NCBI GenBank assembly: GCA_964390465.1
Contig: CAYMIJ010000012.1
Coordinates: 9,999-73,998 of the forward strand
DNA from: JADZAI01 sp964390465
GTDB taxonomy: Bacteria > Pseudomonadota > Alphaproteobacteria > Micropepsales > Micropepsaceae
DNA: 64,000 nucleotides
Direction of reading: 5' to 3'
Positions 40,717-50,000 of the stretch are shown here, piece after piece. Both the position numbers and the translations under genes were made by a program. Every line of letters starts with the position of its first letter. Position 1 is the stretch's first letter. The notes below the pieces were generated by a model. It worked only from the letters and a program-made list of their open reading frames with translations. It did not search any database and was not told the DNA's origin.

Positions 40717-42069
40717 ATGCGCTATCTGCCCCTGACGCCGGATGACCGGCGCCAGATGCTGGACACCATCGGTGCGGCATCTGTGGACGCGTTGTTCGTG
40801 GATGTGCCGGAAGCGGCGCGTCTGAAGGCGCATGTCGATCTGCCGCGCGTGATGGGCGAGATGGAGGTCGAGCGTGACCTCGGTAAGCTTGCCGCGCGCA
40901 ACATGACCGCTTCGTCGGTGCCGTTCTTTGTTGGCGCAGGCGCCTACAAGCATCATGTGCCGGCCAGCGTCGATCACATCATCCAGCGTTCGGAGTTCCT
41001 CACCTCCTACACGCCCTATCAGCCGGAAATCGCACAGGGCACGCTGCAATATCTGTTCGAGTTCCAGACGCAGGTTGCCGCGATCACCGGCATGGAGGTC
41101 GCCAACGCCTCCATGTATGACGGCTCCACGGGCGCGGGCGAAGCCGTGCTGATGGCGGCCCGTGTGACCAAGCGCCAGAAGGCGCTGCTGTCGGGCCGTC
41201 TCCACCCGCATTATGCCGAAGTCATCCGCACGGTATGCGGTGCGGCGGGCGCCGGCATGACGATCGAAAGCCACAGCGCCGATGCGCGCAGCGTGGAAGA
41301 CCTGATCGCCCGCATTGATGGCGAAACAGCCTGTGTCGTTGTTCAAAACCCGGATGTGTTCGGCAATCTGGCTGACCTCAAGCCGCTGGCTGAGGCCGCG
41401 CAGGCCAAAGGCGCACTGCTGATTGTCGTGGTGACGGAAGCCGTCTCGCTCGGTCTGGTGACGCCACCCGGTCATATGGGTGCCGACATCGTGGTTGCCG
41501 AAGGTCAGTCGATTGGCGTCGGGCTTCAGTTCGGCGGGCCTTATGTCGGCCTCTTTGCCACGCGCGAAAAATACATCCGCCACATGCCAGGGCGCCTCTG
41601 CGGTCAGACGGTTGATGGTCAGGGGCGGCGCGGCTTCGTGCTGACTCTCTCAACACGCGAACAGCATATCCGCCGCGAGAAGGCCACCTCGAACATCTGC
41701 ACCAATTCCGGGCTGATGGCGCTGGCCTTCACCATTCATATGACACTGCTGGGCGAACAGGGCCTCAAGCGTCTGGCGCTGCTCAACCATGAAGCGGCCT
41801 GCGATCTGGCTGATGCGCTGGCCGCCGTGAAGGGCGTTGAGGTTCTCACCTCTGCCTTCTTCAACGAGTTCACGGTGAAACTACCCAAGGCAGCAGTGGG
41901 CGTCGTCTCGGCCCTCGCCCGCAAAGGCATACTGGGCGGCGTGCCTGCATCGCGGCTTTATCCCGGCGAGAAGGCGATGGAGAATCTGCTGATCGTCGCC
42001 GCGACAGAAGTGAACACCGATGCGTGCCGTGCAGCTTTCGCCACGGCGCTGAGCGAGGTGCTGGCATGA
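40717..42069 (+). CDS. gcvPA: Glycine dehydrogenase (decarboxylating) subunit 1
   Basis: 450 aa, the N-terminal half of the split P protein. MRYLPLTPDDRRQMLDTIG, FVGAGAYKHHVPASVDHI, SEFLTSYTPYQPEIAQGTLQ and NASMYDGSTGAGEA are characteristic. With GcvPB it decarboxylates glycine on PLP and loads the aminomethyl group onto GcvH. Its stop overlaps the gcvPB start (ATGA), as befits two halves of one enzyme. Confidence 0.97.
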   Translation: MRYLPLTPDDRRQMLDTIGAASVDALFVDVPEAARLKAHVDLPRVMGEMEVERDLGKLAARNMTASSVPFFVGAGAYKHHVPASVDHIIQRSEFLTSYTPYQPEIAQGTLQYLFEFQTQVAAITGMEVANASMYDGSTGAGEAVLMAARVTKRQKALLSGRLHPHYAEVIRTVCGAAGAGMTIESHSADARSVEDLIARIDGETACVVVQNPDVFGNLADLKPLAEAAQAKGALLIVVVTEAVSLGLVTPPGHMGADIVVAEGQSIGVGLQFGGPYVGLFATREKYIRHMPGRLCGQTVDGQGRRGFVLTLSTREQHIRREKATSNICTNSGLMALAFTIHMTLLGEQGLKRLALLNHEAACDLADALAAVKGVEVLTSAFFNEFTVKLPKAAVGVVSALARKGILGGVPASRLYPGEKAMENLLIVAATEVNTDACRAAFATALSEVLA

Positions 42070-43631
42070 GCATGAACAATCAGGGTCGCCCGACCCACGC
42101 CGCCACCGGCGGCTCGGAACAGATCGTCACATATACCGGCCACCGCGCGCTGGTGCAGGAAGAAGACCTCATCTTCGACCGTGGCCGTTCCGGCAAATGG
42201 GGCGTTGATCTGGCTGAACCCAAAGGCACGACCCGCCGACTTGGAACGGTCGCCGCGCGCGGCGAGATCGGTCTGCCCGATCTTTCCGAGCCGGAAGTGG
42301 TGCGTCACTTCGTGCGCCTCAGCCAGAAAAACTTTTCCATCGACACCGGCCTTTTTCCGCTCGGCTCGTGCACGATGAAGCACAATCCCCGCCTGAATGA
42401 GAAGGTCGCGCGCTTTGGCGGCTTTGGTGACATCCATCCCCTGCAGCCGCAGGAAACGGTGCAGGGCGCATGGGCGGTCATCGACCGGCTGGCACACTGG
42501 CTGAAAACCCTGACCGGCATGCCTGCCGTCGCCATGTCCCCCAAGGCGGGCGCACATGGCGAACTGTGCGGCCTGATGGCCATCAAGGCGGCCATCGCGG
42601 CGCGTGGTGAAACCCGCAACCGTATTCTTGTGCCGGAATCGGCGCATGGTACGAACCCCGCCACCGCAGCTCTGATCGGCTACAAGGTGGACACCGTTCC
42701 GGCGACCGAACGTGGCCGCGTCGATCTCGCGGCACTGAAGGCCAAGCTCGGCCCCGATGTCGCGGCCGTGATGGTCACAAACCCGAACACCTGCGGGCTC
42801 TTTGAAAACGAAGTGCGCGAGATCGCCGACGCCATTCATGGTGCGGGCGGTTACTTCTATTGCGATGGCGCGAACTACAACGCGATCGTCGGCCGCGTGC
42901 GCCCCGGCGATCTTGGCGTCGATGCGATGCATATCAACCTGCACAAGACCTTCTCGACGCCGCATGGTGGCGGCGGGCCGGGCGCTGGTCCGGTGGTGTT
43001 CTCTGCCGCGCTGGCACCCTTCGTGCCGCTGCCCTTCGTGGTGGCTGAGGGCGATGGCTTCCGTAATGTCGAGCACGAAAGCGAAACGCCGGATCGCGTC
43101 ACACCGTTCGGACGCATGGTCGCCTTCCATGGCCAGATGGGCATGTTCACCCGCGCGATGGCCTACATGATGAGCCACGGTTCCGATGGCCTGAAGCAGG
43201 TGGCGGAAGATGCCGTTCTGAACGCCAACTATATTCTGGCCAGCCTTAAGGATGTGATGAGCGCGCCTTTTGGCGATAGCGGGCCCTGTATGCACGAAGC
43301 GCTGTTCGACGACAGCTTCCTGAAGGGCACGGGCGTCACCACACTCGATTTCGCCAAGGCGCTGATCGACGAGGGCTATCACCCGATGACGGTGTATTTC
43401 CCGCTCGTCGTGCATGGCGCGATGCTGATCGAGCCGACCGAAACGGAGTCGAAGGAAACGCTCGACCGTTTCATCTACGCGATGCGCTCGCTCGCGCTGG
43501 AAGCGAAGGCTGGAAACAAGGATGGTGCGACCAACCGCTTTGCCGGTGCGCCCTATCTCTCGCCGCGCTCACGCCTCGATGAAACCGCCGCTGCCCGCAA
43601 GCCCGTGCTGAAATGGACGGCGAAGGCATAA
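42066..43631 (+). CDS. gcvPB: Glycine dehydrogenase (decarboxylating) subunit 2
   Basis: 521 aa, the PLP-binding half of the split P protein. The Schiff-base lysine is K294 in DAMHINLHKTFSTPHGGGGP. FPLGSCTMKHNPRLNEK and ILVPESAHGTNPATA are also diagnostic. The ATG at the ATGA overlap is used; an earlier in-frame ATG lies inside gcvPA. It ends the gcv operon; the shared L protein (lpd) is not in this window. Confidence 0.97.
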   Translation: MSMNNQGRPTHAATGGSEQIVTYTGHRALVQEEDLIFDRGRSGKWGVDLAEPKGTTRRLGTVAARGEIGLPDLSEPEVVRHFVRLSQKNFSIDTGLFPLGSCTMKHNPRLNEKVARFGGFGDIHPLQPQETVQGAWAVIDRLAHWLKTLTGMPAVAMSPKAGAHGELCGLMAIKAAIAARGETRNRILVPESAHGTNPATAALIGYKVDTVPATERGRVDLAALKAKLGPDVAAVMVTNPNTCGLFENEVREIADAIHGAGGYFYCDGANYNAIVGRVRPGDLGVDAMHINLHKTFSTPHGGGGPGAGPVVFSAALAPFVPLPFVVAEGDGFRNVEHESETPDRVTPFGRMVAFHGQMGMFTRAMAYMMSHGSDGLKQVAEDAVLNANYILASLKDVMSAPFGDSGPCMHEALFDDSFLKGTGVTTLDFAKALIDEGYHPMTVYFPLVVHGAMLIEPTETESKETLDRFIYAMRSLALEAKAGNKDGATNRFAGAPYLSPRSRLDETAAARKPVLKWTAKA

Positions 43632-43662
43632 GACGCGCGTAAGGCACAGCCACTGTCGCTTG

Positions 43663-43683
43663 CCTTCCCCTTTCAGGGGAAGG
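43663..43683. terminator. Hairpin between convergent gcvPB and P450 genes
   Basis: CCTTCCCC-TTTCA-GGGGAAGG: a perfect 8-bp stem with a 5-base loop in the tail-to-tail spacer. There is no strong T-run on either side, so it is a weak intrinsic terminator candidate for both directions; it may also be a member of a common intergenic palindrome. Confidence 0.5.
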
Positions 43684-43724
43684 TGCCGCGCGGCAGCGGA
43701 ACGGGTGATGCGGAAGCTGCGCCT

Positions 43725-44951
43725 CTACTGCTCGACCAGTATCCGCTCCAGCCCGCGGAAGAACGGCAATGTGCGCCAGCGCGGCGGCTCATCCACCAGA
43801 CGCAGGTTCGGGAAGCGCTGAAAGAACACGCTGAAAAAGCTCACCGCTTCCATGCGGGCCAGCGGCGCACCGATGCAGATATGCGTGCCGCCGCCAAACG
43901 ACATATGCGGCGCGCGTTTCGCGGTAATATCGAAGGCATCGGGATTTTCGAACGCCTCAGGGTCACGGTTCGCACCGCGCAACGAGACCATCACATTCTG
44001 ATGCTGATGCATGGGACAGCCCGCAATGCTGCGTTCATCGGGCACCACACGCCCGGTGATATCGACCGGCCCTTCATAGCGCAGGATCTCCTCAACCGCC
44101 TGCGGCGCCAGCCCCGGATCAGCAGCAAGCTTTGCCTTCTGCTCGGGGTTCAGCAGAAACTGGCGCACGCCATTACCGATGAGGTCAGTGGTGGTCAGAT
44201 TGCCACCGATCAGCAGCGCGTTGAGATTGATGCGCACCTCGATGTCATTCAGCGGCGCGCCGTCTGCCTGTAACTGCACCATATCTGACACCAGATCGTC
44301 CTGGGGCTGTGCCCGCCGCGCCGCCATCAGTTCGGTGAAATATATCGTCAGCGCTTCACTGCACCGTTCCATGCGTTCGGTTTCTTCCGGGGTGCGCACC
44401 GGATTGAGGCCAAGGATCGCCCCTTCCGACCATTCACGGAATTCGGCCAGTCTTTCCTGATCGACGCCCAGAATACGCGCGATGGCGATGATCGGAATGG
44501 GAATCGCCACGTCGGCGATCAGGTCAAAACGTTTTTCATGCAGCACCCTGTCGAGCGCCTCGGCGACGATGGCGTCGATCTTGGGGCGCGCTTTGGCCAC
44601 ACGCGCATAAAGCGCCTTGGCCAGCGGCAGGCGGATACGGCTGTGATCCGGCTCGTTCAGCGTCAGGATGGATTGGCGCTCGCCGGGTGGCAGATCATGG
44701 ATCTCAGGATTAATACGGATATGGGCGAGCGATCCTTCCTCGGGTGTTTCTGTGGTGCGCGCCAGTGTGCGGTCGTTCACTACGCCGCGCACATCGGCAT
44801 AGCGCGAAAGGAACCATGTCTTGGTGGCGTCATCGCGCCACACCGGGCAGGCTTCACGCAGTGGCTTCAGTCGCGCATGCGGGTCTTCACGCGCGACAGG
44901 ATCAAAAGCGCTGAGGTGAATGACGGATTGGGGCAGCGATGTCTGGCTCAC
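43725..44951 (-). CDS. Cytochrome P450
   Basis: 408 aa soluble bacterial P450. The heme-thiolate motif is FGGGTHICIGAPLARME with Cys359; the K-helix ExxR is in VEEILRYEG; the I-helix is LLIGGNLTTTDLIGNG (247-262). The I-helix acid that normally precedes the conserved Thr (for example HETT) is replaced by Leu252, giving GGNLTT. No redox partner (ferredoxin or reductase) is adjacent. It probably oxidises a hydrophobic substrate; which one is not readable. It converges with gcvPB and starts 80 bases from the divergent nucleotidyltransferase gene. Confidence 0.94.
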   Translation of the reverse strand: MSQTSLPQSVIHLSAFDPVAREDPHARLKPLREACPVWRDDATKTWFLSRYADVRGVVNDRTLARTTETPEEGSLAHIRINPEIHDLPPGERQSILTLNEPDHSRIRLPLAKALYARVAKARPKIDAIVAEALDRVLHEKRFDLIADVAIPIPIIAIARILGVDQERLAEFREWSEGAILGLNPVRTPEETERMERCSEALTIYFTELMAARRAQPQDDLVSDMVQLQADGAPLNDIEVRINLNALLIGGNLTTTDLIGNGVRQFLLNPEQKAKLAADPGLAPQAVEEILRYEGPVDITGRVVPDERSIAGCPMHQHQNVMVSLRGANRDPEAFENPDAFDITAKRAPHMSFGGGTHICIGAPLARMEAVSFFSVFFQRFPNLRLVDEPPRWRTLPFFRGLERILVEQ

Positions 44952-45031
44952 GGAAAAGACTCTGTGCTGTTAGACAATGACGGTGCAAACAGCGTGACGT
45001 ATGTTTGGCGCCGCATCAATGAGGATCAAAC

Positions 45032-45607
45032 GTGAGTGACGTCGCGGAAGTCATGAGGCTGGCGCTGACCAATCCAGTCAACGCGACAGTGCTGGATCGG
45101 CTGGCCACGCTGAACCTTCCTGATTCATGGCTGGTCTCAGGCTCGGTCTTCCAAACGGTGTGGAATGCCAGAACCGGGCGTGACCCGCAGCACGGCATCA
45201 ACGACTATGATGTCTTCTACTTCGATCCAGACACGAGCTGGGAGGCGGAGGACGCAATCATCCGCCAATGCACGGACGTGTTCGCCGATATCGAGGCCGA
45301 GGTACAGGTGCGCAATCAGGCGCGCGTGCATCTGTGGTATCCGCAGAAATTCGGCCAGCCTTACGCGCCACTGAAAGACTCTATCGAGTCCCTAACGCGC
45401 TTCCTTGCGCCCTGCTGCTCAGTGGGCTTGCGCAAGTCAGCTATGGGCCACGAACTGGCAGCGCCGTTCGGTGTGGATGATCTGCTCTCCATGACCATCC
45501 GGCGCAATGCACTCACCATTGGCACGCGCGACCGATACGAAGAGAAGGCCGCACGCTGGAAAGCGTGCTGGCCTGAAATCACCATTCTTCCGTGGACGGA
45601 GGATTAA
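45032..45607 (+). CDS. Nucleotidyltransferase-like protein (NTP_transf_6)
   Basis: 191 aa. WLVSGSVFQTVWNARTGR, INDYDVFYFDPDTSWEAED and RVHLWYPQKFGQPYAPLKDS match the NTP_transf_6 (DUF925) family. NDYDVFYFD supplies a D-x-D-like pair as in nucleotidyltransferases; the substrate and role are unknown. The start is GTG. It stands alone between the P450 and the ATP synthase operon, which it converges on. Confidence 0.85.
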   Translation: MSDVAEVMRLALTNPVNATVLDRLATLNLPDSWLVSGSVFQTVWNARTGRDPQHGINDYDVFYFDPDTSWEAEDAIIRQCTDVFADIEAEVQVRNQARVHLWYPQKFGQPYAPLKDSIESLTRFLAPCCSVGLRKSAMGHELAAPFGVDDLLSMTIRRNALTIGTRDRYEEKAARWKACWPEITILPWTED

Positions 45608-45652
45608 AAACGTGGACGGCCCGCCTGCGCGGACCATGACATCAGCAAGCGC

Positions 45653-46153
45653 TCAGTTCAGCCTTGCACGCAGATCGCGGATGGCCGCGTCGGTCATGGT
45701 CGATGCCTTGGCGCCGTCCATGCGGCTACCGAGCAGCGATGCGGCGGCAGCCACAGCAGCTTCAGCGGCGGCAGACTTCACTTCAGCCAGTGCGGTGGTT
45801 TCCGCCTGACGGATCTTGCCCTCGGCCATCTTGGTGCGACGCGCGATCAGCGCCTCAAGCTGGACTTTGCTTTCCTTCTCAAGCTGGCTCGCTTCATTGC
45901 GGGCGGCGGCCAGAATATCAGCCGCTTCTTTTTCAGCTTCCGCAGCTTTGGTCTTGTAGGAGGAAAGCAGGTTTTCTGCTTCGGTGCGCAGGCGCTTGGC
46001 TTCTGCAAGCTCATTGGCGATCGCGGCCGAACGGTTGTCCAGCTGCTTCGCCAATGCCGCAGGCACACGCTTCCAGATGATGACGGCCAGAAAAATCAGC
46101 AGGCCAACGCCAACCCAGAAGGCCGGATCCAGATAGATGGGGCCGTTATGCAT
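45653..46153 (-). CDS. atpF: ATP synthase F0 subunit b
   Basis: 166 aa. One N-terminal membrane helix (FWVGVGLLIFLAVIIWKRVP) and a long charged helix, the peripheral stalk that holds the F1 head. Being second after the c subunit, it is taken as b, and the preceding gene as b'. It is the last gene of the F0 operon here; the F1 genes are elsewhere, as usual in Alphaproteobacteria. Confidence 0.93.
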   Translation of the reverse strand: MHNGPIYLDPAFWVGVGLLIFLAVIIWKRVPAALAKQLDNRSAAIANELAEAKRLRTEAENLLSSYKTKAAEAEKEAADILAAARNEASQLEKESKVQLEALIARRTKMAEGKIRQAETTALAEVKSAAAEAAVAAAASLLGSRMDGAKASTMTDAAIRDLRARLN

Positions 46154-46163
46154 GATCGTTCCC

Positions 46164-46757
46164 TCAGCGAGTCAGGGCGGCGTCAACCGCTTTGGCCGCG
46201 TCCGCTGCCGTCATCGGCTCGCCGGTCAGGCGCGCATAGATGTCAGCCGCCGTTTCCGAAGCCACAGAGCGGATGTTCGACATCGCTTCATGTTTCATGG
46301 ACGACAGGCGCGAATCCGCTTCCGCCAGTTTGACCGCGAGCCCTGCCTCCGCCTCACCACGCGCTTTGTCGGCGGCGGCTTTGGCGGTGTTGCGGGTTTC
46401 ATCAGCCAGCTTGCGGCCATGTGCGCGTGCGTCACCCAGGGCTTTTTCATAGGCCGCAAGCGCCGCATCGGCATTCGCCTTGGCGGCGTTGGCTGCCGCG
46501 AGATCGCCAGCAATGGTGCCACGGCGGGCTTCCAGCACCGAGCGGATGCGCGGGATCACCACATAGGTGAGTAGCGCGAACAGCACGATGAACGACACCG
46601 CCAGCCAGAACACCTGTCCGGCGAAGGTCTCGGTCGCCAGCTGTGGCAGGCCCGTCTTGTGGGGGGCCTCACCATGCGCGGCGGCTTCAGTGGCGTGGGC
46701 AGCGCCTTCCGCAGCAGCGGCAAGCACCGCTGCGGCAAACCCGGTCAGGAAGGCCAT
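46164..46757 (-). CDS. ATP synthase F0 subunit b'
   Basis: 197 aa. An Ala/His/Glu-rich N-terminus (about 1-45) precedes a membrane helix (FWLAVSFIVLFALLTYVVIP) and a long alpha-helical stalk. A second b-type subunit paired with b is normal in Alphaproteobacteria and phototrophs, where b and b' form a heterodimeric stalk. It lies 10 bases before atpF and 20 after atpE. Confidence 0.93.
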   Translation of the reverse strand: MAFLTGFAAAVLAAAAEGAAHATEAAAHGEAPHKTGLPQLATETFAGQVFWLAVSFIVLFALLTYVVIPRIRSVLEARRGTIAGDLAAANAAKANADAALAAYEKALGDARAHGRKLADETRNTAKAAADKARGEAEAGLAVKLAEADSRLSSMKHEAMSNIRSVASETAADIYARLTGEPMTAADAAKAVDAALTR

Positions 46758-46777
46758 GCGGCCGTCCTCCCTTCAGA

Positions 46778-47011
46778 TCAGGTGAACAGGATCACGAAAG
46801 CGAGCACGAGACCGAACAGGCCGGTCGCTTCGCACAGCGCGAAGCCGAGCAGCAGGTTGCCGTTCTGGCTGGCTGCCGCGCCGGGGTTGCGCAGCGCGCC
46901 CGACAGGAAGTTGCCGAAGATGTTGCCGATGCCGATGCCCGCACCCAGAAGGGCGAGAGAGGCAAGACCAGCGCCGATGAACTTTGCGGCTGAGGCGTCC
47001 ATGGTAGTCAC
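46778..47011 (-). CDS. atpE: ATP synthase F0 subunit c
   Basis: 77 aa hairpin of two membrane helices. The polar loop is ALRNPGAA, and the proton-carrying carboxylate is E61 in LLLGFALCEATGLFGLVLAF. The first helix has the glycine-rich LLGAGIGIGNIFG packing motif. It forms the rotor ring. A glutamate with proton-type surroundings suggests H+ rather than Na+, inferred from pattern only. Confidence 0.97.
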   Translation of the reverse strand: MTTMDASAAKFIGAGLASLALLGAGIGIGNIFGNFLSGALRNPGAAASQNGNLLLGFALCEATGLFGLVLAFVILFT

Positions 47012-47069
47012 TCCTTGAAGAAAGTCGTTGTTGCCAGCGGCCGGAAACGCAGGCCGGATTTCGTAAAAC

Positions 47070-47834
47070 TCAGTGATGCTCGTGCAGATTGATCGCGTCG
47101 TTGAGGTAGATACTGGTCAGCACCGCGAACACATAGGCCTGCAGGAAGGCGACCAGAAATTCCAGCGCCGTCACCGCGACGATGCCAGCCATCGGCAGGA
47201 TCGCGCCCGCCGACATCACGCCGCCCGCCGTGCCCAAGCTGACCACAAACAGTGCGAACACTTTCAGCATGGTGTGACCGGCCAGCATGTTGGCGAACAG
47301 ACGCACCGACAGCGAAATCGGGCGCGACAGGAACGAGATCACCTCGATCGGCACGATCACCGGCAACAGCCAGCCCGGCACGCCGCCCGGCACGAACAGC
47401 GAGAAGAAATGCAGGCCGTGTTTCCACAGGCCGACAATGATGACGGTCAGAAACACCAGCGCCGCCAGCGCAAACGTCACGATGATGTGGCTGGTCGGCG
47501 TGAATGAATAAGGCAGCAGACCGAACAGGTTGCAGAACAGCACAAACATGAACAGCGTGAAGATCAGCGGAAAATACTTCATGCCCGCTTCGCCCGCATT
47601 CTGACGCACGGTGTTGGCGATGAACTCGTAGGCCATTTCGGCCATCGACTGCCAGCGACCCGGCACCAGCGCGGCACGCGCCATGCCTGCGACCAGAAAC
47701 AGCGTAACGCCCAGAACAGCCAGCAGCATCCACAGCGAGGTGTTGGTGAATGACAGGTCGTATCCGCCGATGTGCAACGGCACGATCGGCTTGATCACGA
47801 ACTGCTCCATCGGGCCTGCGATCTGATTCAGCAT
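47070..47834 (-). CDS. atpB: ATP synthase F0 subunit a
   Basis: 254 aa polytopic protein. The essential stator arginine lies in ISLSVRLFANMLAGHTMLKV, and the last helix is EFLVAFLQAYVFAVLTSIYL. It provides the proton half-channels. The start MLNQIAGPMEQFVIKPIVPL, 7 bases after atpI, is chosen; upstream frame belongs to atpI. It is followed by atpE after a 58-base spacer. Confidence 0.96.
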   Translation of the reverse strand: MLNQIAGPMEQFVIKPIVPLHIGGYDLSFTNTSLWMLLAVLGVTLFLVAGMARAALVPGRWQSMAEMAYEFIANTVRQNAGEAGMKYFPLIFTLFMFVLFCNLFGLLPYSFTPTSHIIVTFALAALVFLTVIIVGLWKHGLHFFSLFVPGGVPGWLLPVIVPIEVISFLSRPISLSVRLFANMLAGHTMLKVFALFVVSLGTAGGVMSAGAILPMAGIVAVTALEFLVAFLQAYVFAVLTSIYLNDAINLHEHH

Positions 47835-47841
47835 TGAGCCT

Positions 47842-48222
47842 TCAGTCCTCGTCCTCGTCACCCGGCAATGCCGGTGCAGTTTTCGCCTTTTCGGCGTCCT
47901 CGGCCTGCATCCGTCTTGCCTGACGGAACACGCCATAAAATCCTGCCGCCACACCCAGCAGCCCGAACACGAGCAGCATAGCGGGCGATGTATTCAGCCA
48001 GCGGTCGAGCACCATTCCCATGCCGCCGCCCACCACTGTCGCCACGACGAATTCCGTCGAAAGCTTGAAGGCGCTGCCGAGCGCGGAACTGGGTGCCGTT
48101 CGCGCGACTTTCTGCGGAGGAAGGATCCCGGATTCCTCAGCGCGGTGCTGAAGGGAATCAAGACGCCGCCCCAGATCATCCAGCCTGCCCTTGTCGGGGA
48201 TACGATCATCAGGAGCGGCCAT
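47842..48222 (-). CDS. atpI: ATP synthase protein I
   Basis: 126 aa. A charged N-terminus is followed by two membrane helices (FVVATVVGGGMGMVLDRW and MLLVFGLLGVAAGFYGVF), the AtpI pattern. AtpI helps assemble the c ring and is usually the first gene, as here. The 254 bases upstream, before the next gene, should hold the operon promoter; I see no clear consensus there. Confidence 0.92.
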   Translation of the reverse strand: MAAPDDRIPDKGRLDDLGRRLDSLQHRAEESGILPPQKVARTAPSSALGSAFKLSTEFVVATVVGGGMGMVLDRWLNTSPAMLLVFGLLGVAAGFYGVFRQARRMQAEDAEKAKTAPALPGDEDED

Positions 48223-48476
48223 CGCCCTAACCCTCAACCCCAACATGCAAACTGAACGAAAGATGCCCGCATTTCCGCGCAAAAGCGCTGGTCAACACGC
48301 ACCCCCCGGTGAAAGTCGCGCGGAACCTATGGGCGAGGCCGGGCGAAGTCAAGCGCACTGCAATGCGGTCTAACTCATTGCAAACGTTTATTTTTATCGC
48401 CCCAACCCCAAACCACATCGAACACTTGCTGCAAATGCGAACGGCTTATGGAATCGCGCGCGATTCAGCCAGCCCG

Positions 48477-48956
48477 TCAGGGCTGCACAAAGCCCGCCGA
48501 AATGGTCACCGCTCCAGCCTCCACCTCGTCCTCCGTGCCCAGCAGCAGCCCGCGAATAGTGACGCTGGCGGTTACGCCGGCGCTGTCAGAAGCCGGCGTA
48601 AGGGTCTGCTGCTCAGTCACCGGCTGGCCGGCGACGCCACCATTCTTCTGCGCGGCGGCGAAAGCCTCCAGTGAGACCGCGCCCTGATATAGCGGGCCGG
48701 GGCGCAGCGCGTAATTCAGCGTCACATCGGCGAACACCATGCCGTCTTTGTTACTGGCGCAGAGCGCAGTGACCGACGACGCGGCTGCAATGAATTCATA
48801 GTCGGTTTTTACACGGCCCGATGCCATGCCGGGATATTTGGCCAGCCGTCCCCGCTCGGCGTCAACGCGCACCGCAGGGCAGTTCTCGGCTGAAGGTGCG
48901 CCCGATGCACAGGCCGCAAGCGGCAGCAAAGTGGCAAGCAGAATAATGTGACGCAT
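48477..48956 (-). CDS. Hypothetical lipoprotein
   Basis: 159 aa. MRHIILLATLLPLAACASG is a lipoprotein signal with the cysteine at 16. The mature part has CPAVRVDAERGRLAKYPG, a NYALRPGPLYQGAVSLEAF region and a beta-rich C-terminus. The start has a strong GGAGGA. This layout recalls small alphaproteobacterial envelope lipoproteins of unknown function. It is divergent from ispH. Confidence 0.82.
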   Translation of the reverse strand: MRHIILLATLLPLAACASGAPSAENCPAVRVDAERGRLAKYPGMASGRVKTDYEFIAAASSVTALCASNKDGMVFADVTLNYALRPGPLYQGAVSLEAFAAAQKNGGVAGQPVTEQQTLTPASDSAGVTASVTIRGLLLGTEDEVEAGAVTISAGFVQP

Positions 48957-49051
48957 GATGTCCTCCTCAGTCGCGCGCTTGACTGGCCGCGCGCCGCACA
49001 CCTATCTCACGGGTGATAGCCGGGCCTTCAGCCCCGCTCAAGCCGGAAGCC

Positions 49052-49999
49052 ATGACCAACGCCCCGTCATTGACCTTGCGCCTTGCCGCGCCGCGCGGCT
49101 TCTGCGCTGGCGTGGACCGCGCCATCCAGATCGTCGAACGGGCGATTGAACGGTTCGGCGCGCCGGTCTTCGTGCGGCACGAGATCGTTCACAACCGCAC
49201 AGTGGTTGAACGCCTGGAGCAGATGGGCGCAGTCTTTGTGGACGAACTGTCCGAATGCCCGGCGGACCGCCCGGTGATTTTCTCGGCGCATGGTGTTCCG
49301 AAGTCTGTGCCGGCTGAGGCCGAACAGCGCCAGATGATCTGGCTGGATGCCACCTGCCCGCTCGTCTCAAAGGTTCATGTCGAAGCGGAACGTCACAGCA
49401 AGGAAGGCCGCCACATCCTGCTGATCGGTCACAGGGGACACCCGGAAGTGATCGGAACGATGGGCCAGCTGCCTGAAGGGGCGATGACGCTCATCGAAAC
49501 CGTGGAAGATGCACAGCGTATCCAGCCCGCATCCACTGACAGGCTGTCCTATGTCACCCAGACCACGCTGTCTGTCGACGACACGGCCGATATTGTCGAG
49601 GTTTTGCGTACGCGCTTTCCAGCCATCGCAGCACCCCACAAGGAAGACATCTGCTATGCGACATCCAATCGTCAGGATGCTGTAAAAGAAATCGCAAAAG
49701 GCTGCGACCTGCTGCTGGTGATCGGCGCGCCCAATTCTTCGAACTCACGCCGTCTGGTCGAAGTCGGCCTGCGGGCAGGCGCTCAGCGCGCGCATCTCAT
49801 CCAGACCGCAGACGAGATCGACTGGCGCTGGTTCGATGCCATCACCACGGCGGGCCTCACGGCGGGGGCATCCGCGCCTGAAGATCTGGTGGAAGGGGTA
49901 ATTGCTGCCATCCGTGCCCGCTTTGAGGTGACGCTGCACGAAGTCACCGTGACACGCGAGGATGTACAGTTCAAACTCCCGCGCGCCCTGGCAGGGTGA
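49052..49999 (+). CDS. ispH: 4-hydroxy-3-methylbut-2-enyl diphosphate reductase
   Basis: 315 aa. The three cysteines that hold the iron-sulfur cluster are visible: C18 in PRGFCAGVDRA, C102 in DATCPLVSKVH and C201 in EDICYATSNRQ. GHRGHPEVIGTMGQ carries the catalytic glutamate (E132). It makes IPP and DMAPP in the last MEP step. The ATG follows GGAAG closely; a GTG 39 bases earlier is possible. thrB begins after one base. Confidence 0.96.
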   Translation: MTNAPSLTLRLAAPRGFCAGVDRAIQIVERAIERFGAPVFVRHEIVHNRTVVERLEQMGAVFVDELSECPADRPVIFSAHGVPKSVPAEAEQRQMIWLDATCPLVSKVHVEAERHSKEGRHILLIGHRGHPEVIGTMGQLPEGAMTLIETVEDAQRIQPASTDRLSYVTQTTLSVDDTADIVEVLRTRFPAIAAPHKEDICYATSNRQDAVKEIAKGCDLLLVIGAPNSSNSRRLVEVGLRAGAQRAHLIQTADEIDWRWFDAITTAGLTAGASAPEDLVEGVIAAIRARFEVTLHEVTVTREDVQFKLPRALAG

Positions 50000-50000
50000 C

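Noticed and set aside
41958..43415. 485-codon open frame opposite gcvPA/gcvPB
   Set aside because: It spans the junction of two certain genes on the other strand and has no protein-like motif.
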